NCBI GenBank assembly: GCA_964462985.1
Contig: CAYXAA010000002.1
Location: forward strand, 155,714-219,713
Direction: 5' to 3'
Origin: CAYXAA01 sp964462985
GTDB taxonomy: Bacteria > Pseudomonadota > Alphaproteobacteria > Rhizobiales > Stappiaceae
Length of the DNA stretch: 64,000 nucleotides
Position numbers and translations under genes: made by a program. Below the pieces are notes generated by a model. That model worked only from the letters and a program-made list of their open reading frames with translations, ran no database searches and was not told the DNA's origin. Numbering within the stretch: the stretch's first letter is position 1; every line of letters begins with the position of its first letter. Positions 25,104-33,978 of this stretch are shown piece after piece.

Positions 25104-25880
25104 ATGAACGTGAACGTCTCCGAGTACTGCGTGGAAATGCAGAATATTCATAAGTTCTATGGGGCCGTCCACGCGCTTAAAGGCGTCGACTTGAAGGTGA
25201 GGCGGGGCGAAGTCTGCGTCGCCATCGGCCCGTCGGGTTCCGGAAAGTCGACGCTCCTGCGCTGCATCAACCAGTTGGAAAGCATTTCGGCGGGGCGCGT
25301 GTTCGTAAAGGGTGAGTTGCAGGGCTTCATGGAACGGGACGGCCGTTTCCACCCGTTGCCCCCAGGCCGGGTGGCCGCCCAGCGACGAGCGACTGGTATG
25401 GTGTTCCAACGCTTCAACCTGTTCCCGCACATGACCGCCCTTGAGAACGTGATGGAAGGTCCTCTGCACGTCAAAGGCTGGACTCGGGACCGGGCCCGAA
25501 CTAAGGCGGCGGAACTCCTCAACCGGGTCGGTCTGGGTGGACTCGAAAGCCGTTATCCTTCTCATCTTTCGGGCGGTCAGCAGCAGCGCGTTGCGATAGC
25601 GCGGGCACTTGCCATGGAACCCGAGGTGATGCTGTTCGACGAGCCGACCTCGGCGCTTGATCCCGAACTGGTCGGCGAGGTCCTCGACGTCATCAAGGAT
25701 CTGGCGCGAAGCGGCATCACCATGATTGTGGTGACGCACGAGATCGGATTCGCACGCGAGGTCGGCAATCATCTCGTCTTCATGGACCAGGGACAGATCG
25801 TCGAAGAAGGGCAACCGAAGACGATCCTTACCAACCCGAAAAATCCGCGCACGGCCGCGTTTCTCTCGAAGGTGCTGTGA
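25104..25880 (+). CDS. amino-acid ABC transporter ATP-binding protein (GlnQ/HisP family)
   Basis: A 258-residue cytosolic ATPase. Walker A GPSGSGKST, signature LSGGQQQRVAIARAL, Walker B VMLFDEPTSALDPE and the switch His in VTHEIGFA are intact. A short insertion between beta strands (FMERDGRFHPLPPGRVAAQ) resembles the HisP/OccP subgroup used for opines and basic amino acids. It starts 2 nt after the permease stop and completes the importer. Confidence 0.95.
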   Translation: MNVNVSEYCVEMQNIHKFYGAVHALKGVDLKVRRGEVCVAIGPSGSGKSTLLRCINQLESISAGRVFVKGELQGFMERDGRFHPLPPGRVAAQRRATGMVFQRFNLFPHMTALENVMEGPLHVKGWTRDRARTKAAELLNRVGLGGLESRYPSHLSGGQQQRVAIARALAMEPEVMLFDEPTSALDPELVGEVLDVIKDLARSGITMIVVTHEIGFAREVGNHLVFMDQGQIVEEGQPKTILTNPKNPRTAAFLSKVL

Positions 25881-25938
25881 CGTGGACATCGCAATTGCCG
25901 AACGAGGAAACGCCGGTAAAGCAGAGCTTAGCGCCGAA

Positions 25939-25954
25939 GCGCCGAAGTCGGCGC
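25939..25954. terminator. weak GC hairpin between convergent genes
   Basis: GCGCCGA (25939-25945) and TCGGCGC (25948-25954) lie in the 91-bp gap between the importer ATPase stop and the convergent LysR stop. The loop is very tight, so the real stem is nearer 5-6 bp, and no T-run follows. A transcription end is expected here but this signal is weak. Confidence 0.25.
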
Positions 25955-25971
25955 CGAGGCAGACGGTTTCA

Positions 25972-26865
25972 TCAGATCGCAGCCCGCAGATCGTCGAGGA
26001 ACTCCGACAGAATACGAGAGGGAAGCCGGTTGGGCGGCTTGATCAGCAGGGTGCGGAAGTAAAGTGCCGGCTCGAACGGCCGCAATGTCAAACCGCGGCC
26101 CTCATAGGGTTCTGCGGTCAAAGGATCGACGAGACCGACGCCGATGCCCTCAGCCACCATCGCGCAGATTGTCGTCGAATGCGGCGTCTCGATCACGGTT
26201 CGGATCGCGGCGCCGGCCTCATTGAACACATGTTCGGCGTCCCGTCGGGTCGTATCTTCCCGGGCGAGAGCGATAAAGGGATACCCGACAAGATCGGTTG
26301 GGCGAATGATGTCCAATGTTTCAAGCGGATGTCCCGTCGGTACCGCGACGGCGACAGGAAAGCGTGCAAACTCCCTGACCTCAACGCCGGTACGATCGAT
26401 CTCGTCCGCGACGATTCCAAGATCAAACTGCCCGGAAGCGACCAGGTCGCGCACGTTGGAGGACATGCGCGCTTGGAAAGTCACCGCGACGTTCGGATTA
26501 CGGGCCATGAACGCGCGCAGGGCACGCGGAAGGACGTTCGTCGACAAGGCCGAAAGACAGGCGATTCTAAGTTCGCCGGAACCATAATCACGAATGCGGG
26601 CGGCAGCCCCCCTCAGATGGCTCAGGCCGAGAAAAGCCTGTTCAACCTCGCGGAAGAAGAGCTGACCTTCGGGGGTGGGGTGAAGCCTGCCTTTGATCCG
26701 GCGGAACAGATCGAATCCGAGCGAGCGTTCCAGCTCCTGGATCATCTTGCTGACCGCAGGTTGCGATATATGCAGGATTTCGGCCGCGCGCGCCGTGGTA
26801 CCGTTGGTCATGACCACTCGGAAGACTTCGATCTGCCTGAGATTCATCCGATTTGCCGCCCTCAA
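25972..26865 (-). CDS. LysR-family transcriptional regulator of the PLP lyase/peptidase/aspartase operon
   Basis: A 297-residue regulator with N-terminal helix-turn-helix (MNLRQIEVFRVVMTNGTTAR then QPAVSKMIQELERSLG) and the C-terminal effector domain. An in-frame start seven codons downstream (at MNLRQ) is equally likely. It is divergent from the PLP-dependent lyase gene across 92 bp, the standard layout for local activation. The intergenic region is AT-rich (ATTATTAACGTCGGCAATTA), suited to a LysR site. Confidence 0.92.
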   Translation of the reverse strand: MRAANRMNLRQIEVFRVVMTNGTTARAAEILHISQPAVSKMIQELERSLGFDLFRRIKGRLHPTPEGQLFFREVEQAFLGLSHLRGAAARIRDYGSGELRIACLSALSTNVLPRALRAFMARNPNVAVTFQARMSSNVRDLVASGQFDLGIVADEIDRTGVEVREFARFPVAVAVPTGHPLETLDIIRPTDLVGYPFIALAREDTTRRDAEHVFNEAGAAIRTVIETPHSTTICAMVAEGIGVGLVDPLTAEPYEGRGLTLRPFEPALYFRTLLIKPPNRLPSRILSEFLDDLRAAI

Positions 26866-26957
26866 TTATTAACGTCGGCAATTAGATATACAGAAGACGA
26901 GCAAAGTCTTCGACCGAAACCCTTACCGCGTTCGCAGTCCCTCGGAAAGGCGCTCTC

Positions 26958-28166
26958 ATGAACGATCTCACCCAATGCGTTCTCACACCGGAAGTGCCGA
27001 CCGACGGTTTTGCATCCCTCAGCGTGGGTGTACACCGCGCTTCGACCATCGTGTTCGAAAATGCGGCTGCCTATGCTTCCCGCGGAGAACGCGGCTACCA
27101 GGGTTATTCCTACGGGCTTTACGGCACACCCACCACCCGAACGCTCGAAGCGAAGATCACCGGCTTGGAATGCGGCGTCTGGAGTGTGCTCACCCCGTCG
27201 GGCCAGGCGGCGAATGCCCTTGCCGTACTACCCTTTCTGACTGCGGGTGACCATATTCTGATTGCCGACACCGCCTATCCGCCGATGCGAGACCTTGCGG
27301 AGTCCGATCTCCGCCGATTGGGCGTGGACGCGGAGTTCTTCAATCCGCTTTCTCCCGATGATGTCGCCGCGAAAATGCGGGCCAGGACGCGCATCGTCTG
27401 GTGCGAGAGCCCCGGCTCGACGACGATGGAAATTCTCGACCTGCCGAAAATCGCGGCGATTGCTCATGCGAAAGGAGCGCTGGTCGGTTTTGACAACACA
27501 TGGGCAACGCCGCTGAACTTTAAACCGCTCAAGCACGGCGCCGATATCGTCACGGAAGCTCTGACCAAGTTCGTCTCCGGCCATTCCGACGTACTGATGG
27601 GCTCCATCTCGGTAAAAGATGCCGCGCTCATCGGGCCTATTCGTTCGCTGATCGGGCGAATGGGCATCGGCGTCTCACCGGAAGATGCCTCGCTGGTCCT
27701 ACGCGGCTTCGAAACGCTCGGCGTGCGCCTCCGGCACTCCGAGAAAGTTGCCCTCGATTTCGCCCGCAGGCTTGAAAGCCATCCTCTCGTCGAACGTGTG
27801 CTGCATCCGGCGCTGGAGACGTGTCCGGGTCATCAAATCTGGAAAAGAGACTTCTCCGGCTCGAGCGGCGTCTTCAGCATTGTCTTCAAGGACGTGGTGT
27901 CCGGGTTCGTGTCTACTGCCTTGGACACGTTGAACGTCTTTGCTATCGGCGCGTCCTGGGGAGGGACGCGGAGCCTTGCGGCGCCGATGTCCATCGACGG
28001 CTTCCGCAGCGCGACATCGTGGGCGGGGCCGGATGTCATTCTGCGCCTCAGCATAGGCCTCGAGGATGAAAGGGAATTATGGGCGGACCTCGAAAGACTT
28101 CTTTCGGCGCTCGAAAGTCAGAGCACGTCAATTGAGACATCCCGCAAGACCGCACATCGCGGCTGA
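26958..28166 (+). CDS. PLP-dependent Cys/Met-metabolism enzyme (cystathionine beta-lyase-like)
   Basis: A 402-residue cytosolic enzyme of the cystathionine beta/gamma-lyase family. Visible are the PLP lysine (Lys204 in EALTKFVSGHSD), the PLP-pyridine aspartate (Asp179 in GFDNTWATP), the Tyr-rich substrate region (YSYGLYGTPTTRTLE) and the phosphate-binding PSGQAAN. Members eliminate sulfur groups from cystathionine or S-substituted cysteines, giving pyruvate or 2-oxobutyrate and ammonia. Its place in an operon with an M20 peptidase and an aspartase points to catabolism of a peptide-linked or conjugated amino acid rather than methionine biosynthesis. Confidence 0.9.
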   Translation: MNDLTQCVLTPEVPTDGFASLSVGVHRASTIVFENAAAYASRGERGYQGYSYGLYGTPTTRTLEAKITGLECGVWSVLTPSGQAANALAVLPFLTAGDHILIADTAYPPMRDLAESDLRRLGVDAEFFNPLSPDDVAAKMRARTRIVWCESPGSTTMEILDLPKIAAIAHAKGALVGFDNTWATPLNFKPLKHGADIVTEALTKFVSGHSDVLMGSISVKDAALIGPIRSLIGRMGIGVSPEDASLVLRGFETLGVRLRHSEKVALDFARRLESHPLVERVLHPALETCPGHQIWKRDFSGSSGVFSIVFKDVVSGFVSTALDTLNVFAIGASWGGTRSLAAPMSIDGFRSATSWAGPDVILRLSIGLEDERELWADLERLLSALESQSTSIETSRKTAHRG

Positions 28167-28199
28167 CGGCTTCATCAATGATGCAATCAGGGTGACGGC

Positions 28200-29597
28200 A
28201 TGCCCAATTTGGAAAGCGTGCTCCATACTATCGATGCCAATTTCAACGCCTCGGTAGAAAAACTGCTGGAACTGATCTCGATCCCGTCCATCTCGAACGA
28301 GCCGTCGGGCCAAGAGGGCATTGTCCGTGCGGCCGAGTGGCTCAGGCGCGAGTTGTCGGAAATCGGACTTGCAGCGGACATCATTCAGACAAAAGGGCAC
28401 CCCGTTGTCCTGGGGCACGTTTCGGCTGACTTGGATGCCAAGCGTCCGAGACTGCTTTTCTATGGACACTACGATGTGCAGCCGGTCGGTGAATTGAATC
28501 AATGGAAGCATGCTCCCTTCAAACCGCACCTGATCGAAGAAAGTGGCATCCACCGCTTCTACGGCCGAGGCGCCTCCGACAGTAAAAGTCAGCTCTGGAC
28601 ATTCATTGAGGCGCTGCGGGCATGGAAGGCTGCTCTTGGCAGCTTTCCTGCGGATATCGTCGTGATGCTTGAGGGAGAGGAGGAATGCGGCTCACCGAGC
28701 CTTCCTGAGTTTATCGAGGATCATCGGCACGATCTTCGATGCGACGTGGCCTTCATCTGCGACGCCGAGATGTGGTCGCCAACCCAACCGGCAATCACGA
28801 CGCAGCTTAAAGGGCTCGTCCATGAACGGGTCACAATACTGACTCCCAATCCCGATCTCCATTCCGGGCACTACGGCGCGGTGGCCGCAAATCCCATCCG
28901 CATCCTGAGCGGTATGCTGGCGGATATCTATGACGCGACCGGCCGGATAAACATTGACGGCTTCTACGACGGGGTGTCCGAGATTCCGGATGACTTGCGA
29001 CAGCGATGGCAAGAATTGGCTCAGGTGGACACCCAGACCGAAGACGTCGACCTGGGCGGCGGCCTGACGGAGCAAGGATACTCACCGCTGGAAGCGATGT
29101 GGGGGCGTCCAACCGTCGACATCAACGGCATTACAGGGGGAAATCAGGGACCAGGCGAACGATCGGTTTTGCCGGGAAGCGCGACGGCGCGCCTGTCTTT
29201 TCGCCTCGTTCCCGGTCAAAAGCCGGATAGGGTCCGCGCTGCATTCAGGGCCTACGTCAGATCGAAGCTTCCGCAGGGATGCAGAGCGGAATTCGAAGGA
29301 ACCGGAGGCACTTCGGCGGTTGTTCTTTCGCAGGACAGCCCGATTCTCGCTGCTGCCGCACGTGGACTTGAGCAGGAGTGGGCAAGTCCCACGATCTTCA
29401 GAGGAACAGGCGGTGCAATACCTCTCGTTCAACAACTCAGCGAGACCCTTGGAGCGGACTGCGTCGTCATCGGTTTCATCCTGCCGGGCGATGCCATTCA
29501 TGCACCGGACGAGCACTACGATACACGACGTCTTCGGAAGGGAATTCGCAGTTGGGTGCGGATCTTCGAAGAGATTCGACAGCAGTCGGCGGGATGA
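28200..29597 (+). CDS. M20-family metallopeptidase (dipeptidase / amidohydrolase)
   Basis: A 465-residue cytosolic zinc enzyme. The metal ligands appear in order: GHYDVQP (His90), GRGASDSK (Asp127), LEGEEECGSP (Glu160/161, general base and ligand) and HSGHYGA. The lid/dimerisation domain interrupts the catalytic domain at about 215-340, as in M20 dipeptidases such as carnosinase or DapE relatives. It would release amino acids from a dipeptide or N-acyl compound. GGGTGA precedes the ATG; the gap to the PLP lyase is 33 nt and the aspartase begins 3 nt after its stop. Confidence 0.91.
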   Translation: MPNLESVLHTIDANFNASVEKLLELISIPSISNEPSGQEGIVRAAEWLRRELSEIGLAADIIQTKGHPVVLGHVSADLDAKRPRLLFYGHYDVQPVGELNQWKHAPFKPHLIEESGIHRFYGRGASDSKSQLWTFIEALRAWKAALGSFPADIVVMLEGEEECGSPSLPEFIEDHRHDLRCDVAFICDAEMWSPTQPAITTQLKGLVHERVTILTPNPDLHSGHYGAVAANPIRILSGMLADIYDATGRINIDGFYDGVSEIPDDLRQRWQELAQVDTQTEDVDLGGGLTEQGYSPLEAMWGRPTVDINGITGGNQGPGERSVLPGSATARLSFRLVPGQKPDRVRAAFRAYVRSKLPQGCRAEFEGTGGTSAVVLSQDSPILAAAARGLEQEWASPTIFRGTGGAIPLVQQLSETLGADCVVIGFILPGDAIHAPDEHYDTRRLRKGIRSWVRIFEEIRQQSAG

Positions 29598-29600
29598 ACT

Positions 29601-31028
29601 TTGGGCGATTACCCTGTGGGCACTCCAACATTGAACACCCGCACTGAGACCGACAGCCTCGGCTCCCGACAGCTGCCTTTGACGGCGCTCTACGGGATAG
29701 CGACGCTGCGGGGCAAGGAGAACTTCGATATCTCGTCTCGTAAGCTCCGAGACGTTCCGGAACTTCTCACCGCGCTCGCGCGCATCAAGCATGCGGCAGC
29801 GGCCGCCAATCGTGACATTGGCGTCTTGTCCACCGACATCGCCAGCGCCATCATCGCCGCAGCAGTGGAAATCGAACACGGCCTCCACGCCGACCAGTTC
29901 ATCATCGATCTTCTTGAAGGATCGGGCGGCACCTCCATCAACATGAACGTCAACGAGGTGATCGCCAACCGCGCACTGCTGCTTCTGGGCGAAAAACCTG
30001 GCCATTACGAACGAGTTCATCCCAATGACCACGTGAACGCTGGCCAGTCCACCAACGATGTCTTGCCTGCGGCGATCAAGCTCGCGATCTACGAGACGAC
30101 GCCCACGTTGCTCGATGCCCTTGCACACCTCGCAGATGCGCTAGAAGACCGTTCCACAGCATTTGATGACATTCTCCGGGTCGGACGCACGTGCATGCAG
30201 GCAGCCCAGCCGATGCGTCTCGGTCAGGCATTCGGCGGCTACGCGGCGGCCATCAACCGGCTCGTGGCCAAGTTGACGGTGGTACGCGAGGAGATGTTGT
30301 TCCTGCCCCTGGGCGGCACCGCCATCGGCACCGGCCTTGGCTCCGCGCCAGGCTACCGCAGAGCCGTCTACCGTCACCTTCGCGCAATTGTCGGCGCCGA
30401 CGTGTGCCCGGGCGAGAACATGTTCGACGCCATGCAGAACGCCGACGGCTTCGCACGGTTCTCGTCGGAACTCCGCATCTGCGCCGAGGTGATCGCGAAG
30501 ATTGCCGCGGACCTTGTCGTCCTCTCGTCCAGCCCAAATGGCGGCGTGGGGGAATTGCAGCTGCCTTCGGTTCAGCCCGGCTCCTCCATCATGCCTGGCA
30601 AGGTCAATCCGGTCCTTCCCATGATGATGCAGCAGGTCGCCTTTGCCGTGGCGGGAAACGATGCAGCGGTGTCCATTGCAACCCTCCACGGGCAGCTCGA
30701 GATCAACCATTTCGAGCCGATCATCGCCTCGCGGCTGTTCGAGTCAATCGAGCTTCTTGCCAAATCAACCCGGATTTTTGCCGACCGCTGCATTGGCGGC
30801 ATAGAGGCCGATCGCGAACGTTCGCTGGACAACCTGATACGTTCGCCTGCGCTCGCGACCGTCTTCGTCCCCAGACTGGGATATGCAAGGGTCTCGCAAC
30901 TGGTCCAAACCGCGGTTGCCGAAAGACGGTCGCTCATTGATCTGGCAATCGAGCAGGATCTGCTGACGCACGAGGAGGTGCTCGACACATTGCGGCGGAG
31001 CACCGAACACGAGGAGAGTCCGGAGTGA
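29601..31028 (+). CDS. aspartase/fumarase-superfamily lyase (aspartate ammonia-lyase-like)
   Basis: A 475-residue enzyme with the class II fumarase/aspartase landmarks: GSGGTSINMNVNEVIANRA, HPNDHVNAGQSTNDVLPAA, GGTAIGTG and the catalytic loop GSSIMPGKVNPV. The substrate-binding pattern is that of aspartase, which converts aspartate to fumarate and ammonia, but other aspartate or succinate adducts are possible. It begins with TTG at 29601 or GTG at 29616. It ends the operon; downstream genes are convergent. Together with the two preceding enzymes it could funnel an imported compound to pyruvate, fumarate and ammonia. Confidence 0.9.
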   Translation: MGDYPVGTPTLNTRTETDSLGSRQLPLTALYGIATLRGKENFDISSRKLRDVPELLTALARIKHAAAAANRDIGVLSTDIASAIIAAAVEIEHGLHADQFIIDLLEGSGGTSINMNVNEVIANRALLLLGEKPGHYERVHPNDHVNAGQSTNDVLPAAIKLAIYETTPTLLDALAHLADALEDRSTAFDDILRVGRTCMQAAQPMRLGQAFGGYAAAINRLVAKLTVVREEMLFLPLGGTAIGTGLGSAPGYRRAVYRHLRAIVGADVCPGENMFDAMQNADGFARFSSELRICAEVIAKIAADLVVLSSSPNGGVGELQLPSVQPGSSIMPGKVNPVLPMMMQQVAFAVAGNDAAVSIATLHGQLEINHFEPIIASRLFESIELLAKSTRIFADRCIGGIEADRERSLDNLIRSPALATVFVPRLGYARVSQLVQTAVAERRSLIDLAIEQDLLTHEEVLDTLRRSTEHEESPE

Positions 31029-31217
31029 CCCGCTAGCTGGCGCCCTCCATGGCAGCGGCCGTGATGTTCCCGCAAGGTCAACGAAGTGTCCGGCCAGACG
31101 TTTGCCTCAGCCGACGGCAAGTGTCCGGATGCAGTCCAAGCCGGATCTTGCAGGAATACATTCTGCTGCTTAACGCGCCGAGGACCTTTTGCGGTCGCTG
31201 CCAGCGGAAATATAAGC

Positions 31218-31907
31218 TCAGTGACCGGAATGCCGTGGCCGGGCAACGTCGTTGCTCCCCTCAGGTTCAGGACCAAGTCCGTAGCTCATGCGCTTCATCT
31301 GCGCGATGACCCGGTCCATCTCCTCGTCTGATAGGATCGGCGGCTCGCCAAGCGGCAGCGCCTGGACATAAAGCCGCGACAAGGTCTCGACCTCGTTGGC
31401 AAGCCATAGGGCGGCGTCCAGTGTTTTGCCCAACGAGATCTGGCCATGCTGACCGAGCAGACAGGCCATACGACCGTCGAGGGCCTTCAGCGCCGCGTCC
31501 GAAAGCGCCTGCGTGCCGAAGGTGGCGTATTCGGAACATCGTATGTCCGTGCCTCCAGCCACACCAACCATGTAATGGAAGGCCGGAATCGACCGGTGAT
31601 GGCACGCCAGCGTGGTCGCATAGACAGAATGGCAGTGCAGCACGACGTCAACATCAGGACGATGCTTGAGGATATCACGGTGAAAACGCCATTCCGACGA
31701 CGGGCGGCGACCCTCATAGGTGCCATCGAAGGCCATCTCGGTAATGTCGTCCGGCGTCATGTCCTCATAGGGCAAGGAAGAAGGCGTAATCAGGAACCCG
31801 TCGCCGCTGCGCACGGACAAATTGCCGGCAGTTCCTTGATTAATGCCGGTTGCGTTCATCTTGCGGCAGGTCTCAACCATGCGGCGGCGCAATTCGGTAG
31901 GAGTCAT
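31218..31907 (-). CDS. class II aldolase (L-fuculose-phosphate aldolase-like)
   Basis: A 229-residue cytosolic zinc enzyme of the aldolase II/adducin family. The phosphate-binding INQGTAGNLSVR, the catalytic Glu in SSEWRFH, zinc histidines in LHCHSVYATTLA and LGQHGQISLG are visible. Members cleave phosphorylated ketoses (L-fuculose-1-P, L-rhamnulose-1-P) to dihydroxyacetone phosphate and an aldehyde, or epimerise L-ribulose-5-P. The ATG at 31907 overlaps the FGGY kinase stop by 4 nt; the 36-residue upstream extension is inside that gene. It is the last gene of the sugar operon and would act on the kinase product. Confidence 0.92.
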   Translation of the reverse strand: MTPTELRRRMVETCRKMNATGINQGTAGNLSVRSGDGFLITPSSLPYEDMTPDDITEMAFDGTYEGRRPSSEWRFHRDILKHRPDVDVVLHCHSVYATTLACHHRSIPAFHYMVGVAGGTDIRCSEYATFGTQALSDAALKALDGRMACLLGQHGQISLGKTLDAALWLANEVETLSRLYVQALPLGEPPILSDEEMDRVIAQMKRMSYGLGPEPEGSNDVARPRHSGH

Positions 31908-33343
31908 GGAGTTTCCCTTGCAAGTCGGAACTGGGTGTCTGCGGCGGCGCGCCAGCGGGCGGCATACTCCGTAAGGTCCGGAAGTCGCGGGTCCGTGGGA
32001 GCAGGTTCGAGCCAAAGCGGTGCAGGCCGGTCGCGCGCCGTATGACCAGCCAGGAGCGCTGCGCCGGCGGCAACTCCCGCAGTATCGCGCGACAGTTCGG
32101 TTGTCATCCCTGGCCGCAGTGCGGCCACAACCCGCGCAAACAGCGGCTCTTGCAGGAATGTGCCGTCGAGGATCAAGCGCGCTCCGGGTCCCAGTTCCTC
32201 GGCACAGCGCACCGTCAGCAGTGCACTATAGAGTACGGCCAGCGCCGTCCGCTCCGCCTGGGTTTCGGGCAACGGACCGACGATGCGGCCGCGTCCGGCG
32301 CTACCGGGAAACTGCCCGGCATCATTCCCAAAGCTCGGCAGTGCCATCGTCTCTCGCGCGACCAGACGGGCCAGCGTCGCCGCATCGGCCCGTGCTCCGT
32401 TCCAGTCCGGACCGACCACATGCGAGAATTCGCGCCCGCCCATTGTCAGCGCCCCGCCCACGGTGTTGCCCTCGAAGTCGGAATTGATGGTCGTGCCACG
32501 CTCTTCCTTGAGCGAGGCGACCGGTGCCTCGCGAGATAAAGCAACGATCCAGGTCCCGGTGGATACGAGCGTGAAATCGGTAAGACCCGCTGCCTGATAC
32601 CGATAGAAATTGACGGAAGAGTCATGCGCCCCAGTATGGACAATGAGGTCTGCCGGCAGGGCATGACGCCGCGCCAGGGTGGCGCGAATTGGCCCCAGGG
32701 AAGCCCAGGCGGGGCGAAATCCGGGCAGAAGACGCTCCCATCCATGGCGCGAGACGATCGGCGTCCAGCAGCGCTGGGGTGTGTTCCACAGCTGCGATTG
32801 TGCGCCCATCGCGCTGTATTCCGACACCGCAACGCCAGACAGCCACCACCCCCAGTATTGCGCGACGTTGAGGAAATGCCGGGCCGCCGCGAACGCGACC
32901 GGCGCTTCGGTCTGCATGCGCAGGAGCTGCCGAGCGGCATGAGTCGAGGCCATCATCACGGCACTGCCGCGGTCCTCGAAGCTGCCTGCCTGCATGCGGT
33001 AGTCTGCATCGATTTCGGGTGGACAGGCCTCTTCGTAATCGATCATCGGCAGCGCCGCGCCGCAACCTCCGTCATCAGCGTCACCACCGACCAGCACGCC
33101 GCCCGAACCATGTCCGACCGGCACGACGTGACGGATCGGATGACGGCGGCAGAGCGCTGCGACACTTTCGGCGACCCACCCCGTCAATGCCTTCAGATCA
33201 TGATGCCGCCATGGCGGTCCTGGGCGAACCTCGTTGGCGACCGACAGGCTCTCGACGACCTGACCCTCGCCGCTGGCAGCACTGACCTTGATCTTCGTCT
33301 TGCCGATGTCGATGACGGCGATGTTGACCGGGGTCTGCGTCAT
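31904..33343 (-). CDS. FGGY-family carbohydrate kinase
   Basis: A 479-residue cytosolic kinase. The FGGY ATPase fold shows phosphate 1 (NIAVIDIGKTKIKV), a central GAHDSSVNFYRY with the catalytic-type aspartate, phosphate 2 (LVSTGTWIVAL) and the adenosine region (ARLILDGTFLQEP). It resembles rhamnulokinase/fuculokinase-like members that phosphorylate ketoses at O1. It overlaps the aldolase and the upstream small kinase by 4 nt each. With the adjacent aldolase it forms a kinase-aldolase pair for a deoxy- or pentulose-type ketose; exact sugar unknown. Confidence 0.91.
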   Translation of the reverse strand: MTQTPVNIAVIDIGKTKIKVSAASGEGQVVESLSVANEVRPGPPWRHHDLKALTGWVAESVAALCRRHPIRHVVPVGHGSGGVLVGGDADDGGCGAALPMIDYEEACPPEIDADYRMQAGSFEDRGSAVMMASTHAARQLLRMQTEAPVAFAAARHFLNVAQYWGWWLSGVAVSEYSAMGAQSQLWNTPQRCWTPIVSRHGWERLLPGFRPAWASLGPIRATLARRHALPADLIVHTGAHDSSVNFYRYQAAGLTDFTLVSTGTWIVALSREAPVASLKEERGTTINSDFEGNTVGGALTMGGREFSHVVGPDWNGARADAATLARLVARETMALPSFGNDAGQFPGSAGRGRIVGPLPETQAERTALAVLYSALLTVRCAEELGPGARLILDGTFLQEPLFARVVAALRPGMTTELSRDTAGVAAGAALLAGHTARDRPAPLWLEPAPTDPRLPDLTEYAARWRAAADTQFRLARETP

Positions 33344-33978
33344 CGGTCCTGCCTGATGCGAAAATCGGCCGGCGCGCTTTCCACGCGCACGATTCGGCCA
33401 TTCGGCAGATCATTCTCCTCCAGCTTTGTGCGGATCTCGTCAGGTGACAACCGATGGTGCTGCCAGCGACGGGTTAGCCGCTCGCGGAGCACCTCCTCGG
33501 GAACGTCGATCATCACGGTCACGTCGAAGCTCTCCGCCAGAGTGTTCCATGGCGGCCGCGTCAGCAGCAGGTAGTTACCCTCAACCACAATGACGCGAGC
33601 CGATTGCGGAATCATCCGGGCACCGGCCCGGGCGATCTCGATCTCCCGGTCAAACACCGGAACGGCTACGACGTCTTCGTCATTGACCCGCAGCCGCCCC
33701 AGCACATGGCGTAGCCCGCCCGTGTCGAAAGTCTCGGGCGCACCCTTGCGTGGGCGCAGCCCGGCCGGCACCAGATAGAGATCATCGTAGTGAAATCCGT
33801 CCATCGGCAACAGCGCCGCCGACCCCGGGCTTCTTCTGTTCAACTCTTCGGCAACCGCCTCGGCCAGGGTGGATTTCCCCGCTCCGGGCGCGCCCACGAT
33901 GGCACAGAGAATGCGCCGCTCAGCGCCGAGCCGCGCGAGGTGGTCGACCAGCGCTTTGCGATCGATATCTTGCGTCAT
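33340..33978 (-). CDS. P-loop nucleoside/fructose kinase-like protein (FrcK/uridine kinase family)
   Basis: A 212-residue kinase with Walker A GAPGAGKST (near residue 29), the lid/substrate segment LLPMDGFHYDD, FDTGGLRHVLGRL, the PVFDREIEIAR substrate loop and a Walker B-like VIVVEGNYLLL. This is the uridine kinase/pantothenate kinase-like family that includes FrcK of rhizobial fructose ABC operons (family knowledge). Its presence next to a second kinase (FGGY) is unusual; each may act on a different epimer. Coupled by 4-nt overlaps to both neighbours. Confidence 0.88.
   Translation of the reverse strand: MTQDIDRKALVDHLARLGAERRILCAIVGAPGAGKSTLAEAVAEELNRRSPGSAALLPMDGFHYDDLYLVPAGLRPRKGAPETFDTGGLRHVLGRLRVNDEDVVAVPVFDREIEIARAGARMIPQSARVIVVEGNYLLLTRPPWNTLAESFDVTVMIDVPEEVLRERLTRRWQHHRLSPDEIRTKLEENDLPNGRIVRVESAPADFRIRQDR

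Noticed and set aside
25882..26961. 359-codon rightward frame antisense to the LysR gene
   Set aside because: The leftward frame has a clear helix-turn-helix and effector domain; the rightward one has none.
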